DNA from: Chitinophagaceae bacterium
Lineage (GTDB): Bacteria; Bacteroidota; Bacteroidia; Chitinophagales; Chitinophagaceae
Direction: 5' to 3'
Assembly (NCBI GenBank): GCA_016710935.1
Contig: JADJTY010000012.1
Location: forward strand, 372,001-436,000
DNA length: 64,000 nucleotides
Shown here: piece by piece, positions 34,641 to 45,953 of the stretch
How positions within the stretch are numbered: position 1 is the stretch's first letter
How the letters are laid out: each line of letters opens with the position of its first letter
Made by a program: the position numbers and the translations under genes
Notes under the pieces: model-generated
Databases searched by the model: none
Told to the model about the DNA's origin: nothing
What the model saw: the letters and a program-made list of their open reading frames with translations, nothing else

Positions 34641-37321
34641 CTGGTAAGTTCCGGGAAATAAATTTTCAAAAGATATTGGCCGTTCTGATCTGTGATCATA
34701 CTGGCAACCGGTAAAGCGTCATCTGCATTTCCTGCAATTCCATCAAGGCCAAAGCCCGGTCTGAATAAGGATACCGTAACACCCGCCACTGGTAGTTCTC
34801 CGGCAGTTTGTACGCCATCTCCATTACTGTCCATCCAAACATAATTACCCAATGCAGCCCTGCTGCTTATTAAACCGGCATCCAGGCTTCGGTCGTTGCG
34901 GTTACCTGCATTTAAAGTTACAATAGCTGTTCTGCCACTGGTTCTGTCGGCATCACTGCCATTGGCAGTATTTGTTATTGATGCGGTAGTAAAATCAAAA
35001 CCTGCAGGTAAATTGGTAAATCCTGTACTATAGTTACCATCGGCTAACCCTGTAAACAGGTATTCTCCATTTAAATTAGTGGTTGTAAGAGCTATTGCTG
35101 TTCCTGCATTATTATACAGCGTAACCATTACACCGGCAATTCCCTGTTCGGCAACATCCTGAATTCCATCACTGTTTTTATCGAACCAAACATAGTTACC
35201 TAACGTATTGGTGTTTGCCGGTGGCACTAAACCGAGGTCAACCGTTAAATTATCTTCTCCTGCGCCCAGGTTATATACACCTGTACGGGATGCGCCGGCC
35301 GGTGCTCCGCCGGTACCAACGGCACCGCCATCACTGTCTAAATTATCATCAATGCCGGCATTGGCAGTGGTTACAGTATAACTGCCGGGCAGGTTGCTGA
35401 ACTGTACTGCATAATTTCCTGCCGGTAAACCGGTGAATATATATTCGCCTAAAGCATTTGTTATTGTTGTTCTGCTGGCCCCATCATCTCCATTACCAAC
35501 TATTCCATCTGCACCTGCATCTAATAAAGTAACCGTAACACCTGCTACTCCAAGTTCTCCTGCATCCTGTACGCCTGTGGTACCGGTGGGCAAATCATAC
35601 CAAACTTTATTACCAATGCTGCCCAGGCCGCTGGCTATGCCGGCAATTAAACCTGCATCAAGTCCCTGTAAACTTTGTGCTGCTAAAAGGGCAAAGTTCG
35701 CTGTGCGTCCTGTAGCCGGATTGGCATCGCTGTTGGTAGTTGCATCTGCTGGTGTGGTACCGGTTGAGCTGGTAAAACTATAACCTGCCGGCAGGTTGCT
35801 AAAGCCAACGCTGTATGAACCCGCAGCTAAATTTATAAATTGATAATATCCATAGGCATCAGTAGATGTTGTACCAATAGCTGTGCCTCCGCTGTTGAAT
35901 AAAGTTACCGTAACGCCTGCTATACCAGGTTCTCCTGCATCCTGAATGCCATCATTATCTGCATCAAACCAAACCATGTCTCCTAACCTGGCAGTTCCAG
36001 CCGGGCTGTTTTGTGTAACTCCTGCATCAACCGATAAGTTACGCTGCCCGGCACTTATTCTGTACAATTTTGTAAGACCGGTTGCATCTGCATCACTGTT
36101 TTTAAAGTCATCGGTACCAACATTTGCTGTAACAAATGTATAGCCACCAGGCAAAACAAAACGTACCTGGTAAACTGTTCCCGGTAAGGCAACAGCTGGT
36201 AAATTATTAAAGATATAGTTACCAAAAGCATCGGTTACGGTAGTTGCATAAGGCGTACTGGCTTCTGCCCCGTTTATTATTCCATCTGCATTGGCATCTC
36301 TGTATAAATTTACTGTAACACCAGCCAGGCCCGGTTCTCCGGCATCCTGTACATTGGCAGTACCGCCCGGCAGATCAATCCAAACCTTATCGCCCAAACT
36401 TGCTGTAGCGCTGTTGGTTAATATTAATCCGGCATCAATACCGGTTATCTGGTTTCCGGCGGCACCGGTATTTATTGTGGTTGTTTTACCGGTGGTTGCA
36501 CTAACATCACTGTTGATGGTGGCATTCCCCGGTGTTGTTCCTGTAGTACTGGTAAAAGTTAAACCCGCAGGCAGGGTTATACCTACAATGTAATTGGTTG
36601 TTGCCGGTAAACCGGAAAATAAATAATTACCATTGGCATCGGTTACTGTGGTAGCAACAATGGTTACTCCATCTGAAGCGAAGAGTGTTACTGTTACACC
36701 GCTAATACCAGGTTCAGTACCATTTTGAGTACCACCTCCATCAGTATCCAGCCATACCCTGTCGCCAATGCTGTTGTTTGCCGGCTGACTAAAAATTAAT
36801 CCGGCATCTATATTCCTTTCAAGTTCTCCTGCTGTTAAAACAATATTGGCCGATCTGCCTGTAGTGGCATTTACATCGCTGCCATTGGCTGCAGTACTTC
36901 CACCGGTTAATACCGTATTATCTGTATTATTGGTTTGTGTTGTAAAATTATAATTGGCTGGCGCTGTAAAACCTACCTGGTAAGTTGCTGGTGTTAAATT
37001 ATCAAACAGGTACAAGCCATAAGCATCGGTTACCGTGGTTCCAATAACTATACCTGCATTATCATATAAAGTTACGGTTATGCCTGCAACGCCGGGTTCA
37101 CCGGCATCCTGTATGCCGTTTTGGTTGTCATCACGCCATACTTTATCGCCGAGAGAAGCCAGGGCTTTAAATCCAAAATCAATAGAATGGTTATTTTGCC
37201 CGTAGCCACCAGTTGTTATTGTTACTTCCGGTATGGCCCCAACCATGGCTGCATCATTATCACTTAAATCAGCTGCTCCATTACCAATTTTATTGGTTTT
37301 GCTTAAACCTAAGCCCACCAA
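34571..37321 (-). pseudogene. SdrD-B-type T9SS surface protein, middle fragment
   Basis: 916 residues with seven SdrD-B-like repeats of 110-140 residues, each beginning with a line such as LGDKVWRDDNQNGIQDAGEP and ending NIDAGL. Such calcium-binding Ig-like repeats build long stalks. The first codon is a TTG that only marks where the frame opens after the frameshift at 37320-37321. It ends with about 25 out-of-frame residues. Confidence 0.8.
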
Positions 37322-39858
37322 TTGTTGCCCGGCCCTGGGGCCTCCTGCCCTCCATTAAGTGTAGGGTCCCAATCATCTCCTGCGCCCGTAGCCAATCTAA
37401 GCCTGTATTGGGTATTGGGTAATAATGCTACCCCAAAGTTTATTCCTGTTGCATCGGTACCAGTTGCCGAAGTAATATACCAGTTGCCTGTTGCATCTGT
37501 TGTTACAAAAGTGGCTTGTACGCCTGCTGTACCCGGGTCACTGTCTACCGGATTTCCTGCGGCATCAACCAATTGTAACGTAACACCGGCAATACCCGCT
37601 TCACCGGGTTCCTGTATGCCATCCCCATCTGCATCATTCCAGATACGATTTCCTATTTCAATTGGTGGATTAGGAAGTAGCAATTCTAAATCACCCAGTG
37701 CAGCTGATTTACCTAATTGTACTCTACTTAGTGCTCCAAATAGTTGATAATCTGAAGGGTTACTACCATTTACATTGCTCATTTTACTTACACCATTTGT
37801 CCATGTAGCCAAAGGGTCTATTGCAGTACTGGTTACTTTATCGTCACCCGGAACTATTGCCAAAGCACCTAGTCCGGTATTGACATGCCAGTTAGTTCCT
37901 TCTCCGGCTCCTCCGTTATATCTTTCAAGGCCATCCTGGTAATAGAACTCTCCATTAGCTCCAGTATAATTGCTTGGTCCCTGACTGTTACCTGCCCCTG
38001 TTGTAGTAATGCCTCCTGCTGTAGCATTGGTTTCCATAACAAAACCACATCCTGCAGGATTTCTATATGCACGGAGAATATCTCCGGTTGTAATTCCATC
38101 AATAGCTAGTGAAAGTGCACCATTAAACCCTGTACCAGGTCCTGACAATGGGGGCTGGTCATAGCCGGTTTGATCTCCTAAACGGTCTCTGAAACCAAGG
38201 ATCATACTTCCATCATTATCAAATTCAATACCGGTAAGCATTGGTTGTGCATAATAATAATATCTTGAATCGGCAGGTTGGGATCCGGTAGTTACATGAC
38301 CCTGTAATGTGTTGGTCCAGGGTTTCCATGTTTCATCTTTGCCATCACCATTGATACCCCTATTAAAATTTTGTGGCTCCTGTAAAAGCGGGCTGGTATT
38401 GAAAGCTGCAGTAGCTGCATCAAACTCCCAAACATAGGCCCATAAATCTGTGTATTCAGGATTACCGGTATTATTATCTTTCGTTGACGTTCCGCCGGTT
38501 TCACCTGTAGTAACAGCACCTACATATACTTTTCCTCTCCAGAATTTAAGACCAAATGGACGTTGATAACCACCACCTGCAACACCAGTATAAAAATTTG
38601 TATTTGAGGCAGCGTAAGTAGTAGCAAAACCACCTCCTTTACTACTACGGGCTGGTGGTGTTGGTAAAGAATAACTTGTTACAGCAGTAACTGCTGTAGG
38701 GTTCGTAGCACTATTTAATGTTAAACGGTATAATTTTCTGTCGTAAAGATTTACAACGTATAAGAAAAGCCCGTCATCACTAATTTCAATATCACCCAAA
38801 CCTACCCGACCAACCTGGCCAAATGCTGCAGGGTCGTTACTTGTATTAGATGTATTAGTGGGTAAAGCTCTTTGTGCATTGGTACCTACTACTCCTATAC
38901 CCGCAGGCAAATTACTTATAGGGTCTATTGTAGAAACATTATATGTAATGGTATGTGTAGGAGCGGTTCCTGAAATAGAATAATGCGCGGCAGTTCCATA
39001 GGTAATCGCACCCTGGCTGCCATTATACCTGGTTGGAATATCATCCGCATTACCGGCAATGCCATCAATACCGTTATCAAAATCAAAAAAAGCAGTTGAA
39101 GCCATTATTCCGGAGGCCAGGTTTGTAATGCTGAAAATCTGCCCAGTGCTTCCTTTTAATCCCCAATGTCTTTTTACATAAGCTGCTGCAAACATCCTGT
39201 CTGCCACCCTGCTATATGCAAGGCCCCATATTGATCCCATATTAGAAGAAGCAAATGTTCTGCTTGGTGCAGTAGTTCCTGTATTGTTATAAGGAAATCC
39301 GAGGAAACCATCTACGGCACCCGGGCCGGCTGCATTTGGATCGCCATTAGAAAAACGGGTTGTAAATGTAAGCGGATTGGTAGTAGCACCTTTAAAATCT
39401 GCAGGATTATGAACGGCATAGTTAACTGTAGTGGCTCCTCCACTGATAAAACGAACAGAGGAACCCACTGTTAAACCGTTTCCGGTGCTGTAATCAATAT
39501 TGGGATTAAGGCCGCAAACTCCTGATGCAGGAATGATGAATTCCAGCCGTACTGCAACTCCTGTATTTACCGAACCGGTATTAGAACCCGGTGTACCATT
39601 ATAGGCACTTCCGGTAAGTGGAATACTGAAGTTGGGTGCTGCAGCCGAAGTAGTAGTGTAAGAGGCTACCAGCACATCTGCACTGTTGTATGCATTTACA
39701 ATAATACCAGCTACAAGGGGTTCAAGATCAGGTGCAGTAGTTTGACGGGTACCATTTCCATTATAGTCACGAAAAACAGTACCGGTTGTTTGTGCCTGGG
39801 TAGTTACGTTAATGGCAATGCAAAAAATGGCCATTAACAGCGTAAGGATCTTATTCAT
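37309..39858 (-). pseudogene. SdrD-B-type T9SS surface protein, N-terminal fragment
   Basis: 849 residues beginning with a true signal peptide (ILTLLMAIFCIAINVTTQAQ). It has an initial SdrD-like unit (TGTVFRDYNGNGTRQT), then a region of about 500 residues that looks like a beta-propeller (GDIEISDDGLFLYVVNLYDR, RPFGLKFWRGKVYVGAV), then the first full repeat (GNRIWNDADGDGIQEPGEAG). The frame is lost at 37320-37321, where one extra A restores NNLVGLGLSKTNKIGNG. Repaired, the gene would code for about 2088 residues. It is either a sequence error or a decaying surface gene. Confidence 0.8.
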
Positions 39859-40256
39859 TCGATGGTTTTAAATAGTTTGGATATTAATTTATTATTTCTC
39901 TTACAAAGATATAATAATCAATGCTTCAATTGCTAAACTTTCGACAGATCGTGTTTATTAAGGGACGAAAGCCAATAGTTTACAGTTGTAATGCACCATT
40001 ATTTTTCATTAACGTAGATATACTATGTTTATTATAATATTTTAAAAAATAACTATTGAATTAAAAAGATTATAAAGTATTGGTAGTTATTGTAGTAAAT
40101 CAAATTTTATATACAGGGTGATACATTTTTAAAAATGGAAGCATGAGAATAAGTATAAATACAGATTTCTGTATTCTTGAATACAAAATACATTAGATAT
40201 TATAAAAGAAGTTGAAGATTATGCTAAAAGTAAATTTCTGCAGGATTTAATAATTG
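39859..40256. other. Gap upstream of the SdrD-B surface gene
   Basis: No gene is supported. It holds the -7 element for the surface gene (39904-39911) and a perfect 18-bp palindrome at 40158-40175 (AATACAGA, TT, TCTGTATT). A short stretch at about 40195-40260 (LDIIKEVEDYAKSKFLQDL in one frame) looks a little like a coding remnant. Confidence 0.4.
39904..39911 (-). promoter_or_regulatory. -7 element of the SdrD-B surface gene
   Basis: TATCTTTG on the minus strand, an exact consensus match about 46 bp before the ATG. No clear -33 box. Confidence 0.5.
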
Positions 40257-41195
40257 CTAAAGCGACAGTGTCCATTTTTTTGTTTCTTCATCATAAACAA
40301 ACTTATATACCGTTTCTTGTTTTTCACGGGGTGCAATCAGGTTAAAGTTAAATTCAATACCATGAACCATCAAATTACCAGTTTGATCTGAACGGATACG
40401 GCGTACTTTATCATCGCCACGCTGGCCCAGGTTTGCCAGTGTAAAAGCAAATTCCGGTGAGCCTGAAAATTTTCCTTCGGCATCTAACACAACTGATTTA
40501 ATATCTGAATTCCTGCCGTTACCAAAAAACAACTGCCGCTTTCCGGTTGTGTAGGTTATACCCATACCCATTGCATCTATATGCGTTATCTGGTCAATTA
40601 TTTTTTTACTTTTCAGATCAATCGCATAAATATGCCCGTTCTCTTCATGCAGCCTCGAGCCTGCTACAGATGAAACATAGAGCGTTCCTGTTTCGCATAA
40701 ATAAACCATTCCAATAATGCCATAAGGATTTTGCGTATTGATAGAATCTGCAAAAGGCAATCTCATAAACTCCTCCATCACGCCTGTTTTACCATCAACC
40801 CGGTAAATGGTATTATTATTTACAATAGGGTTGTTAAGTATATTAATAAATGGCGCCGGCGATGTAAAAATATTTCCTGCATCATCAACAAGAATGGGAG
40901 CAAGCCAGCCCCCCTTTTTCCAGCTGGGATGCTGATAAGTTTTTGTTATCCGGGCATTGGGGTTTCCGGGCTGGTCGCTTTGCAGCAACAATAATCCCAT
41001 CGTTTTTACATCAGAAGTACTGAAAAAAGAATTACTGGCATTAAAACCCATCGTTTTTACAAAAGGGGGATTCTTTTTACAGTTGTTGGCATCAAAATCT
41101 ACCACTTCTTCATTGCAGGAAGTCAGGAAAACTGGCAATAAGCAACCGGCAATAAGCAAAATGATTACACCGTTTTTATGTAGCTTCAATTTCAT
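40257..41195 (-). CDS. Lipoprotein with propeller-like repeats
   Basis: A 312-residue lipoprotein (signal VIILLIAGCLLPVFLTSC, cysteine at about residue 27). The rest has the rhythm of a six-bladed propeller: LAPILVDDAGNIFTSP, IYRVDGKTGVMEEFMRL, GTLYVSSVAG, GHIYAIDLKSKKIID. Its ATG overlaps the stop of the upstream amine-oxidase-like gene (ATGA), so the two are translationally coupled. With the di-heme peroxidase further upstream, this makes a three-gene envelope operon. Function unknown. Confidence 0.7.
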   Translation of the reverse strand: MKLKLHKNGVIILLIAGCLLPVFLTSCNEEVVDFDANNCKKNPPFVKTMGFNASNSFFSTSDVKTMGLLLLQSDQPGNPNARITKTYQHPSWKKGGWLAPILVDDAGNIFTSPAPFINILNNPIVNNNTIYRVDGKTGVMEEFMRLPFADSINTQNPYGIIGMVYLCETGTLYVSSVAGSRLHEENGHIYAIDLKSKKIIDQITHIDAMGMGITYTTGKRQLFFGNGRNSDIKSVVLDAEGKFSGSPEFAFTLANLGQRGDDKVRRIRSDQTGNLMVHGIEFNFNLIAPREKQETVYKFVYDEETKKWTLSL

Positions 41196-42973
41196 TTATT
41201 TTTTGATGTTGGTACAAACATGGGGCCCGCAAAACACGGATATGCCCTGGTCACGTATACTCCATGCTCCAGAACCGATTCGGCCCAGCAATATTCCCTG
41301 CCTTTTGTATCATCGTTTTTTAACTGGGCAACATACCATACTACCAATTTTTTATTTTGAATATTATCCGGAGATGGCTCCATAAATTTTTCGGGTCCCT
41401 GGCGGTAATCGGTATTGCAACAGGGCCCGATAGTTACCAGGTCGGCCTCCCCTTCATCAACAGCAGGTTTGCTTTGTGTAACATAAACATAGGCATTATC
41501 CCCTCTGCCACCATCTCCAAAATTCCCGTTTCCGGGCTGCATTAAAAATCCATTTCCGTTATTGTCTGTTACCTGGTATTGATATTTGCCTTCGGTATAT
41601 GCAGTAGTAGCTGATTGTAACTGCCATTTTTCAGTTGACCAGTTAGTCCAATTTGCCCCAGTCCATTCAGCAAAATTGTTTTGTTCGGCCGCAAAAGCAA
41701 TTCTGAAAACCGGGCGGTATGTTCCTTCGTTGCCACAGCCCCTACCGATACTGGCAGCTGCAATCCTGAACCTGCCGTCTTTATAAAATTCAAACCGCTG
41801 ACGGTAATTATAGTTACAAGGTGTTGGCCATTGCTCGCTTCTGAAAACCTGTTCCATTGCAAAGCCGGTAAAATTGCCTGCCTCATCTTTTATCTCCATT
41901 ATTTTTGGTGGTTCAAATGCAATTACTGCTGCCTGGGAAAAATAAGGGCAACCCACTGCATCACTGTAGCCAAAACCATCGGTGCCACTGTAACTCACAT
42001 GCCAGTCGACCAGTTTGGCACTTTGCAAAATGGGTTTTCCATTATAACTAACCTGTGCAATACGAAGGCCATCACTGCTGGTAAGCATGTAATTCAATTT
42101 CCAGCCGTATTTTTCCAATGGTGTTTCTTTTTCGCAAAAGCAGGCTGTTAATTTATCATCCTGCAATCTTCTTTCGGTGATCATGGGTGAAGCGGGGCCG
42201 GTGGTCCCCACATTTGTCCACCGTACGCCCACCAGTTTATGATCGGTTAAATCTATGATGGCCCACAAGGCTTTACCATCTTTTACAAATGTGGGAGCCA
42301 CACATAAATGCCGGCTTCTTTCGCAGCGGGTTCTGTTGAGTGATGTTTTGGTACTGGCCATTAATGCATCTTTTTCTGATGGTTTAATGCCATAAGCCTC
42401 CTGCACTTCGGGCGAATTAATGGCGATTTTTATTGCCAGGTTTTTTAAATGCAAAGGAATTTCGGGCTGAGTTTGCTGTTGCGAAAAAGTTGATATAACT
42501 TTTTGCTGCTTAATATCTACCAAAGCAATTGTAGTTAAATTCAGCGGATAATTATACATTTCCACCCGGTAACAATCTGGCAGGTTAACTTTTTCTTTTA
42601 CGTTAGACAGATCACTTTCCCTGGCAGGATAAACTCCAAAAATTTCAGTTCTGAATGGAGTGTTTGTACCAATATCCCGGATGCTCCTGGTAAAGACTGA
42701 GTCATGTAAGGCAATTATCTGTGCCAGTTTTTGATTGCTGCTTAAACTATCGCCACATAATAAAACAGGCGTTGGTTGCCGCAGCGCATTTTTAATGGCT
42801 TCTACCCTTGCATTTACAAAATCAAATGTTTTTAAAGAATCGGCATTGATAACTACAGATTTTAAAACATCTTCATTGTAGTTATTTCCATTTCCTGAAG
42901 ACGATGTTTGGTTGTTACAGGAGAATAAAATGCAGCTGATGAAATAAAAAGCAACACCGTAATTTTCATACAA
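41192..42973 (-). CDS. Copper-amine-oxidase-like lipoprotein, probably without copper site
   Basis: About 590 residues. The body resembles copper amine oxidases: N-terminal N2/N3-like units (TTIALVDIKQQKVISTF, ALWAIIDLTDHKLVGV), then the start of the catalytic sandwich (GLRIAQVSYNGKPIL, SAKLVDWHVSYSG), and CNYNYRQRFEFYKDGRF. In that last motif the first tyrosine lies where the cofactor TPQ forms (consensus N-Y-D/E). The HxH copper ligands expected soon after are absent (GTYRPVFRIAF), so activity is doubtful. The listed start is a TTG. With one T restored at 42946-42950, the protein starts at ATG 42969 as MKITVLLFYFISCILFSC, a proper lipoprotein signal. Confidence 0.65.
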   Translation of the reverse strand: MYENYGVAFYFISCILFSCNNQTSSSGNGNNYNEDVLKSVVINADSLKTFDFVNARVEAIKNALRQPTPVLLCGDSLSSNQKLAQIIALHDSVFTRSIRDIGTNTPFRTEIFGVYPARESDLSNVKEKVNLPDCYRVEMYNYPLNLTTIALVDIKQQKVISTFSQQQTQPEIPLHLKNLAIKIAINSPEVQEAYGIKPSEKDALMASTKTSLNRTRCERSRHLCVAPTFVKDGKALWAIIDLTDHKLVGVRWTNVGTTGPASPMITERRLQDDKLTACFCEKETPLEKYGWKLNYMLTSSDGLRIAQVSYNGKPILQSAKLVDWHVSYSGTDGFGYSDAVGCPYFSQAAVIAFEPPKIMEIKDEAGNFTGFAMEQVFRSEQWPTPCNYNYRQRFEFYKDGRFRIAAASIGRGCGNEGTYRPVFRIAFAAEQNNFAEWTGANWTNWSTEKWQLQSATTAYTEGKYQYQVTDNNGNGFLMQPGNGNFGDGGRGDNAYVYVTQSKPAVDEGEADLVTIGPCCNTDYRQGPEKFMEPSPDNIQNKKLVVWYVAQLKNDDTKGREYCWAESVLEHGVYVTRAYPCFAGPMFVPTSKNK

Positions 42974-44100
42974 TAATTTAGATATTGCAAAATACTACTT
43001 CTTTTTGTTTCATCGTAGCTAAAAGGGTTTTGATAGGCCGGGTTATTAATAAATCCGGTATCCGAAAGGCTTTGTAAAAAATTTATAAGATTTATTTTAT
43101 CGGCTGCCGAAATGGAGAAACCGCTGATGAAAGCATGTTTGTATGGGTTTTTGCTTCCATCTCCTTTATATATCCCATCTTCTATTTTTCTACCTCCATT
43201 TGAATAGGCTTCAATTACTTCAGTTAAAGATGCAGCACTGCCGTCATGAAAATAGGGGGCCGTAAATGCAAGGTTTCTTAAAGAAGGAACCCGGAACCTG
43301 CCCATATCAGTTTTGTTTTTTGTTAAATGAAAAAGCCCTTCATCATAGGGCGGGTAAGCACCTTTGCCATCAATATTAAACAAGCCGGTATTAAAATAAA
43401 AAAGAGTGTCACCTTTTTCATTTGTTACAGATGGTGTGGAAAAATTAAAGCCACCGTGACAGGAAGCACATTTAATTTCAGCAGAAAAAAATAATTGCCT
43501 GCCTCTTTTTTGAGATGGGTTTAAAGCAGTTGAATCTCCGCTTTTAAATTTATCATAAGGCGAATCACCCGACTTCAGCGAATTTATAAACAGGCTGATA
43601 AAGTTCTTAATATTGGTCCAGGAAATATCAGTTTTAGCTTCGGCAAAAAGTTGTTTGTAATTTTCATCAGCAGTAATCTTTTCTAAGATCTTTTCTTCGT
43701 TTCCCTTTACACCCATTTCGGCAGGATGGTTATTAAAAAGCGGGTTATCCATTTGCTGTAATGGCGAATGCAAGGTAGAATCTGCAGCAGTAAAATACTT
43801 TAAGTAAGACAGGTTAAAAAGCGGCTGGGTATTTCGCTGGTGCAAATCGGCATACACACCCAGCGAACGTTTATAACCATCTGTAAAAGCAAATTGAGGA
43901 TTGTGGCAGGTGGCACAGCTGCGGGTGTTGTTCACAGATAAGCGGCGGTCGAAAAATAGATACCGCCCTAATTCAATTTTAACTGAATCAACGCTTGCTA
44001 AAGTTTCGTTCTTACTATTATTTGTACAGGAGTAAATCGTCTGCCCCAAAAGCAAAACAGCACAAACAATAAAAGCAACTAAAACTATTTTTTTATTCAT
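42862..44100 (-). CDS. Di-heme cytochrome c peroxidase / MauG family
   Basis: Periplasmic di-heme enzyme, N-terminal signal anchor (IVLVAFIVCAVLLLGQTIYSC, possibly lipidated). Two CXXCH heme sites: SCATCHNPQ near residue 60 and KCASCHGGF near residue 212. Family segments LGRYLFFDRRLSVN, RGRQLFFSAEIK and RVPSLRNLAFTAPYFHDGS are present. The frame runs 112 bp into the next gene. The family usually ends soon after a segment like NPAYQNPF, and one more T at 43021-43024 would give a stop exactly there. It heads the operon with the amine-oxidase-like and propeller lipoproteins. Confidence 0.85.
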   Translation of the reverse strand: MNKKIVLVAFIVCAVLLLGQTIYSCTNNSKNETLASVDSVKIELGRYLFFDRRLSVNNTRSCATCHNPQFAFTDGYKRSLGVYADLHQRNTQPLFNLSYLKYFTAADSTLHSPLQQMDNPLFNNHPAEMGVKGNEEKILEKITADENYKQLFAEAKTDISWTNIKNFISLFINSLKSGDSPYDKFKSGDSTALNPSQKRGRQLFFSAEIKCASCHGGFNFSTPSVTNEKGDTLFYFNTGLFNIDGKGAYPPYDEGLFHLTKNKTDMGRFRVPSLRNLAFTAPYFHDGSAASLTEVIEAYSNGGRKIEDGIYKGDGSKNPYKHAFISGFSISAADKINLINFLQSLSDTGFINNPAYQNPFSYDETKRSSILQYLNYCMKITVLLFISSAAFYSPVTTKHRLQEMEITTMKMF

Positions 44101-44120
44101 GAGCAGTATGTCACCCTAAA

Positions 44121-44152
44121 AATAAAAAAGCTTCCCGTTAAGAGAAGCTTTT
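44121..44152 (-). terminator. Intrinsic terminator of atpA
   Basis: On the minus strand AAAAGCTTC pairs with GAAGCTTTT across a nine-base loop, then a T run, 20 bp after the atpA stop. Confidence 0.85.
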
Positions 44153-44171
44153 TATTATAATGTCACAAATA

Positions 44172-45749
44172 TTATTTGTATTGACCTGTTAATCCTTTTG
44201 CCAGTTCAGTTAATTTGTTGATGCCATCATCACTCAAATTACCTTTCTTAAATTCAGCTAAGGTTTCAGGATGTTTGTTTTCAAGTTCCATTAAAAAATG
44301 CTCTTCAAATGCTTTTACATTTTTAACAGCCACTTCTCTTAATAATCCCTGTGTTCCCAGGTAGATCATCGCAACCTGCTTTTCAACACTCATGGGTGAG
44401 TATTGCAACTGCTTTAATATCTCCACGTTTCGGGCACCTTTGTCAATTACGTTTTTAGTTGCAGCATCCAGGTCTCCACCAAATTTAGAGAACGCTTCCA
44501 GCTCCCGGTAAAGTGCCTGATCCAGTTTCAAAGTACCGGCCACTTTTTTCATGGATTTGATCTGCGCATTACCACCCACTCGGCTTACAGAGATACCCAC
44601 GTTAATGGCCGGGCGAATACCTGCATTAAACAGGTTACCTTCCAGAAATATCTGTCCGTCGGTAATAGAAATTACGTTTGTTGGGATATAAGCTGATACA
44701 TCACCCGCCTGTGTTTCAATAATGGGCAATGCAGTTAAAGAACCTCCGCCTTTAACCAGGTGCCTGATAGATTCAGGAAGATCATTCATCTGAGCAGCTA
44801 TCTCATCTTTAGAAACAACCTTTGCTGCTCTTTCCAGTAAACGGCTATGCAAATAGAATACGTCACCAGGATAAGCCTCACGGCCCGGTGGACGACGTAA
44901 TAATAAAGAAACCTCACGGTAAGCAACAGCCTGCTTGGAAAGATCATCATAAATGATCAAAGCCGGCCTTCCGGTATCACGAAAGAACTCACCAATGGCA
45001 GCTCCTGCAAATGGTGCGTAGAACTGTAAAGGAGCCGGATCAGAAGCAGATGCAGCCACGATGGTTGTATAAGCCATCGCACCGTACTCTTCCAAAGTTT
45101 TCATTACTCCAGCAATGGTTGAAGCTTTCTGTCCGATAGCCACATATATGCAGTAAACAGGTTTTCCTGCTGCGTAAAATTCTTTTTGATTGATGATGGT
45201 ATCAATAGCGATAGCCGATTTACCGGTTTGGCGGTCACCGATGATCAACTCACGTTGTCCACGGCCAATAGGGATCATCGCATCAATGGCTTTGATACCC
45301 GTTTGCAATGGTTCTTTTACCGGCTCACGAAAAATTACACCAGGTGCTTTACGCTCCAGTGGCATTTCGTATAATTCGCCTTTAATAGGACCTTTACCAT
45401 CAATGGGTTCACCCAATGTATTAATAACACGTCCGCTCATACCTTCTCCTACTTTAATAGAAGCGATCTGGCCGGTACGTTTAACTTTATCACCTTCTTT
45501 AATTTCTGCACTGTCACCCATCAATACCACACCCACGTTATCTTCTTCCAGGTTAAGGGCAATTGCTTTTACGCCATTGTCAAATTCTACCAGTTCACCG
45601 GAACGAACATTGTTCAATCCGTAAACACGGGCAATACCATCACCCACCTGTAAAACTGTTCCTACTTCTTCCAAACTGGCACCTGCATTAAAATTGCTTA
45701 ATTGCTGGCGAAGAATTGCGGAGATCTCGTCTGGTTTAATTTCTACCAT
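44172..45749 (-). CDS. atpA: F0F1 ATP synthase subunit alpha
   Basis: The 525 residues match AtpA in full: N-terminal barrel ([17 protein letters not shown]), Walker A in [15 protein letters not shown], Walker B region in [18 protein letters not shown], and the alpha signature [14 protein letters not shown]. It forms the non-catalytic nucleotide sites of F1. It stands alone with its own promoter and terminator; no other atp gene is in the window, although atpA is usually found next to atpH and atpG. Confidence 0.97.
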   Translation of the reverse strand: MVEIKPDEISAILRQQLSNFNAGASLEEVGTVLQVGDGIARVYGLNNVRSGELVEFDNGVKAIALNLEEDNVGVVLMGDSAEIKEGDKVKRTGQIASIKVGEGMSGRVINTLGEPIDGKGPIKGELYEMPLERKAPGVIFREPVKEPLQTGIKAIDAMIPIGRGQRELIIGDRQTGKSAIAIDTIINQKEFYAAGKPVYCIYVAIGQKASTIAGVMKTLEEYGAMAYTTIVAASASDPAPLQFYAPFAGAAIGEFFRDTGRPALIIYDDLSKQAVAYREVSLLLRRPPGREAYPGDVFYLHSRLLERAAKVVSKDEIAAQMNDLPESIRHLVKGGGSLTALPIIETQAGDVSAYIPTNVISITDGQIFLEGNLFNAGIRPAINVGISVSRVGGNAQIKSMKKVAGTLKLDQALYRELEAFSKFGGDLDAATKNVIDKGARNVEILKQLQYSPMSVEKQVAMIYLGTQGLLREVAVKNVKAFEEHFLMELENKHPETLAEFKKGNLSDDGINKLTELAKGLTGQYK

Positions 45750-45794
45750 AATTGTTGTTTGATATTATTTATTAAAAGGCCATTTTTCAGGCCG

Positions 45795-45825
45795 CAAAGG
45801 TAGGGAACGGAGGCGTAATAGCAAA
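45795..45825 (-). promoter_or_regulatory. Promoter of atpA
   Basis: On the minus strand: TTTG (45825-45822), a 19-bp spacer, TACCTTTG (45802-45795). This is an exact Bacteroidota -33/-7 promoter. Confidence 0.8.
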
Positions 45826-45953
45826 AAGGAAATGAACAAAATTAAAAATATTGACAGCCTGTTGGTAAATAAAATATATTAAACAGCGTTATCATATTAA
45901 TTTTAATGGATTTATTAAAAAACTGCCTTATAAATACTATCTAATACGCTAAT

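Noticed and set aside
40186..40260. Coding-like remnant (LDIIKEVEDYAKSKFLQDL)
   Set aside because: Too short, no start codon in frame, and it runs into the 3' end of the opposite gene; possibly chance.
41192..44100. True fusion of peroxidase and amine-oxidase-like protein
   Set aside because: Possible in one frame after repair of only one site, but two one-base repairs give two normal proteins with normal ends, which is simpler biologically.
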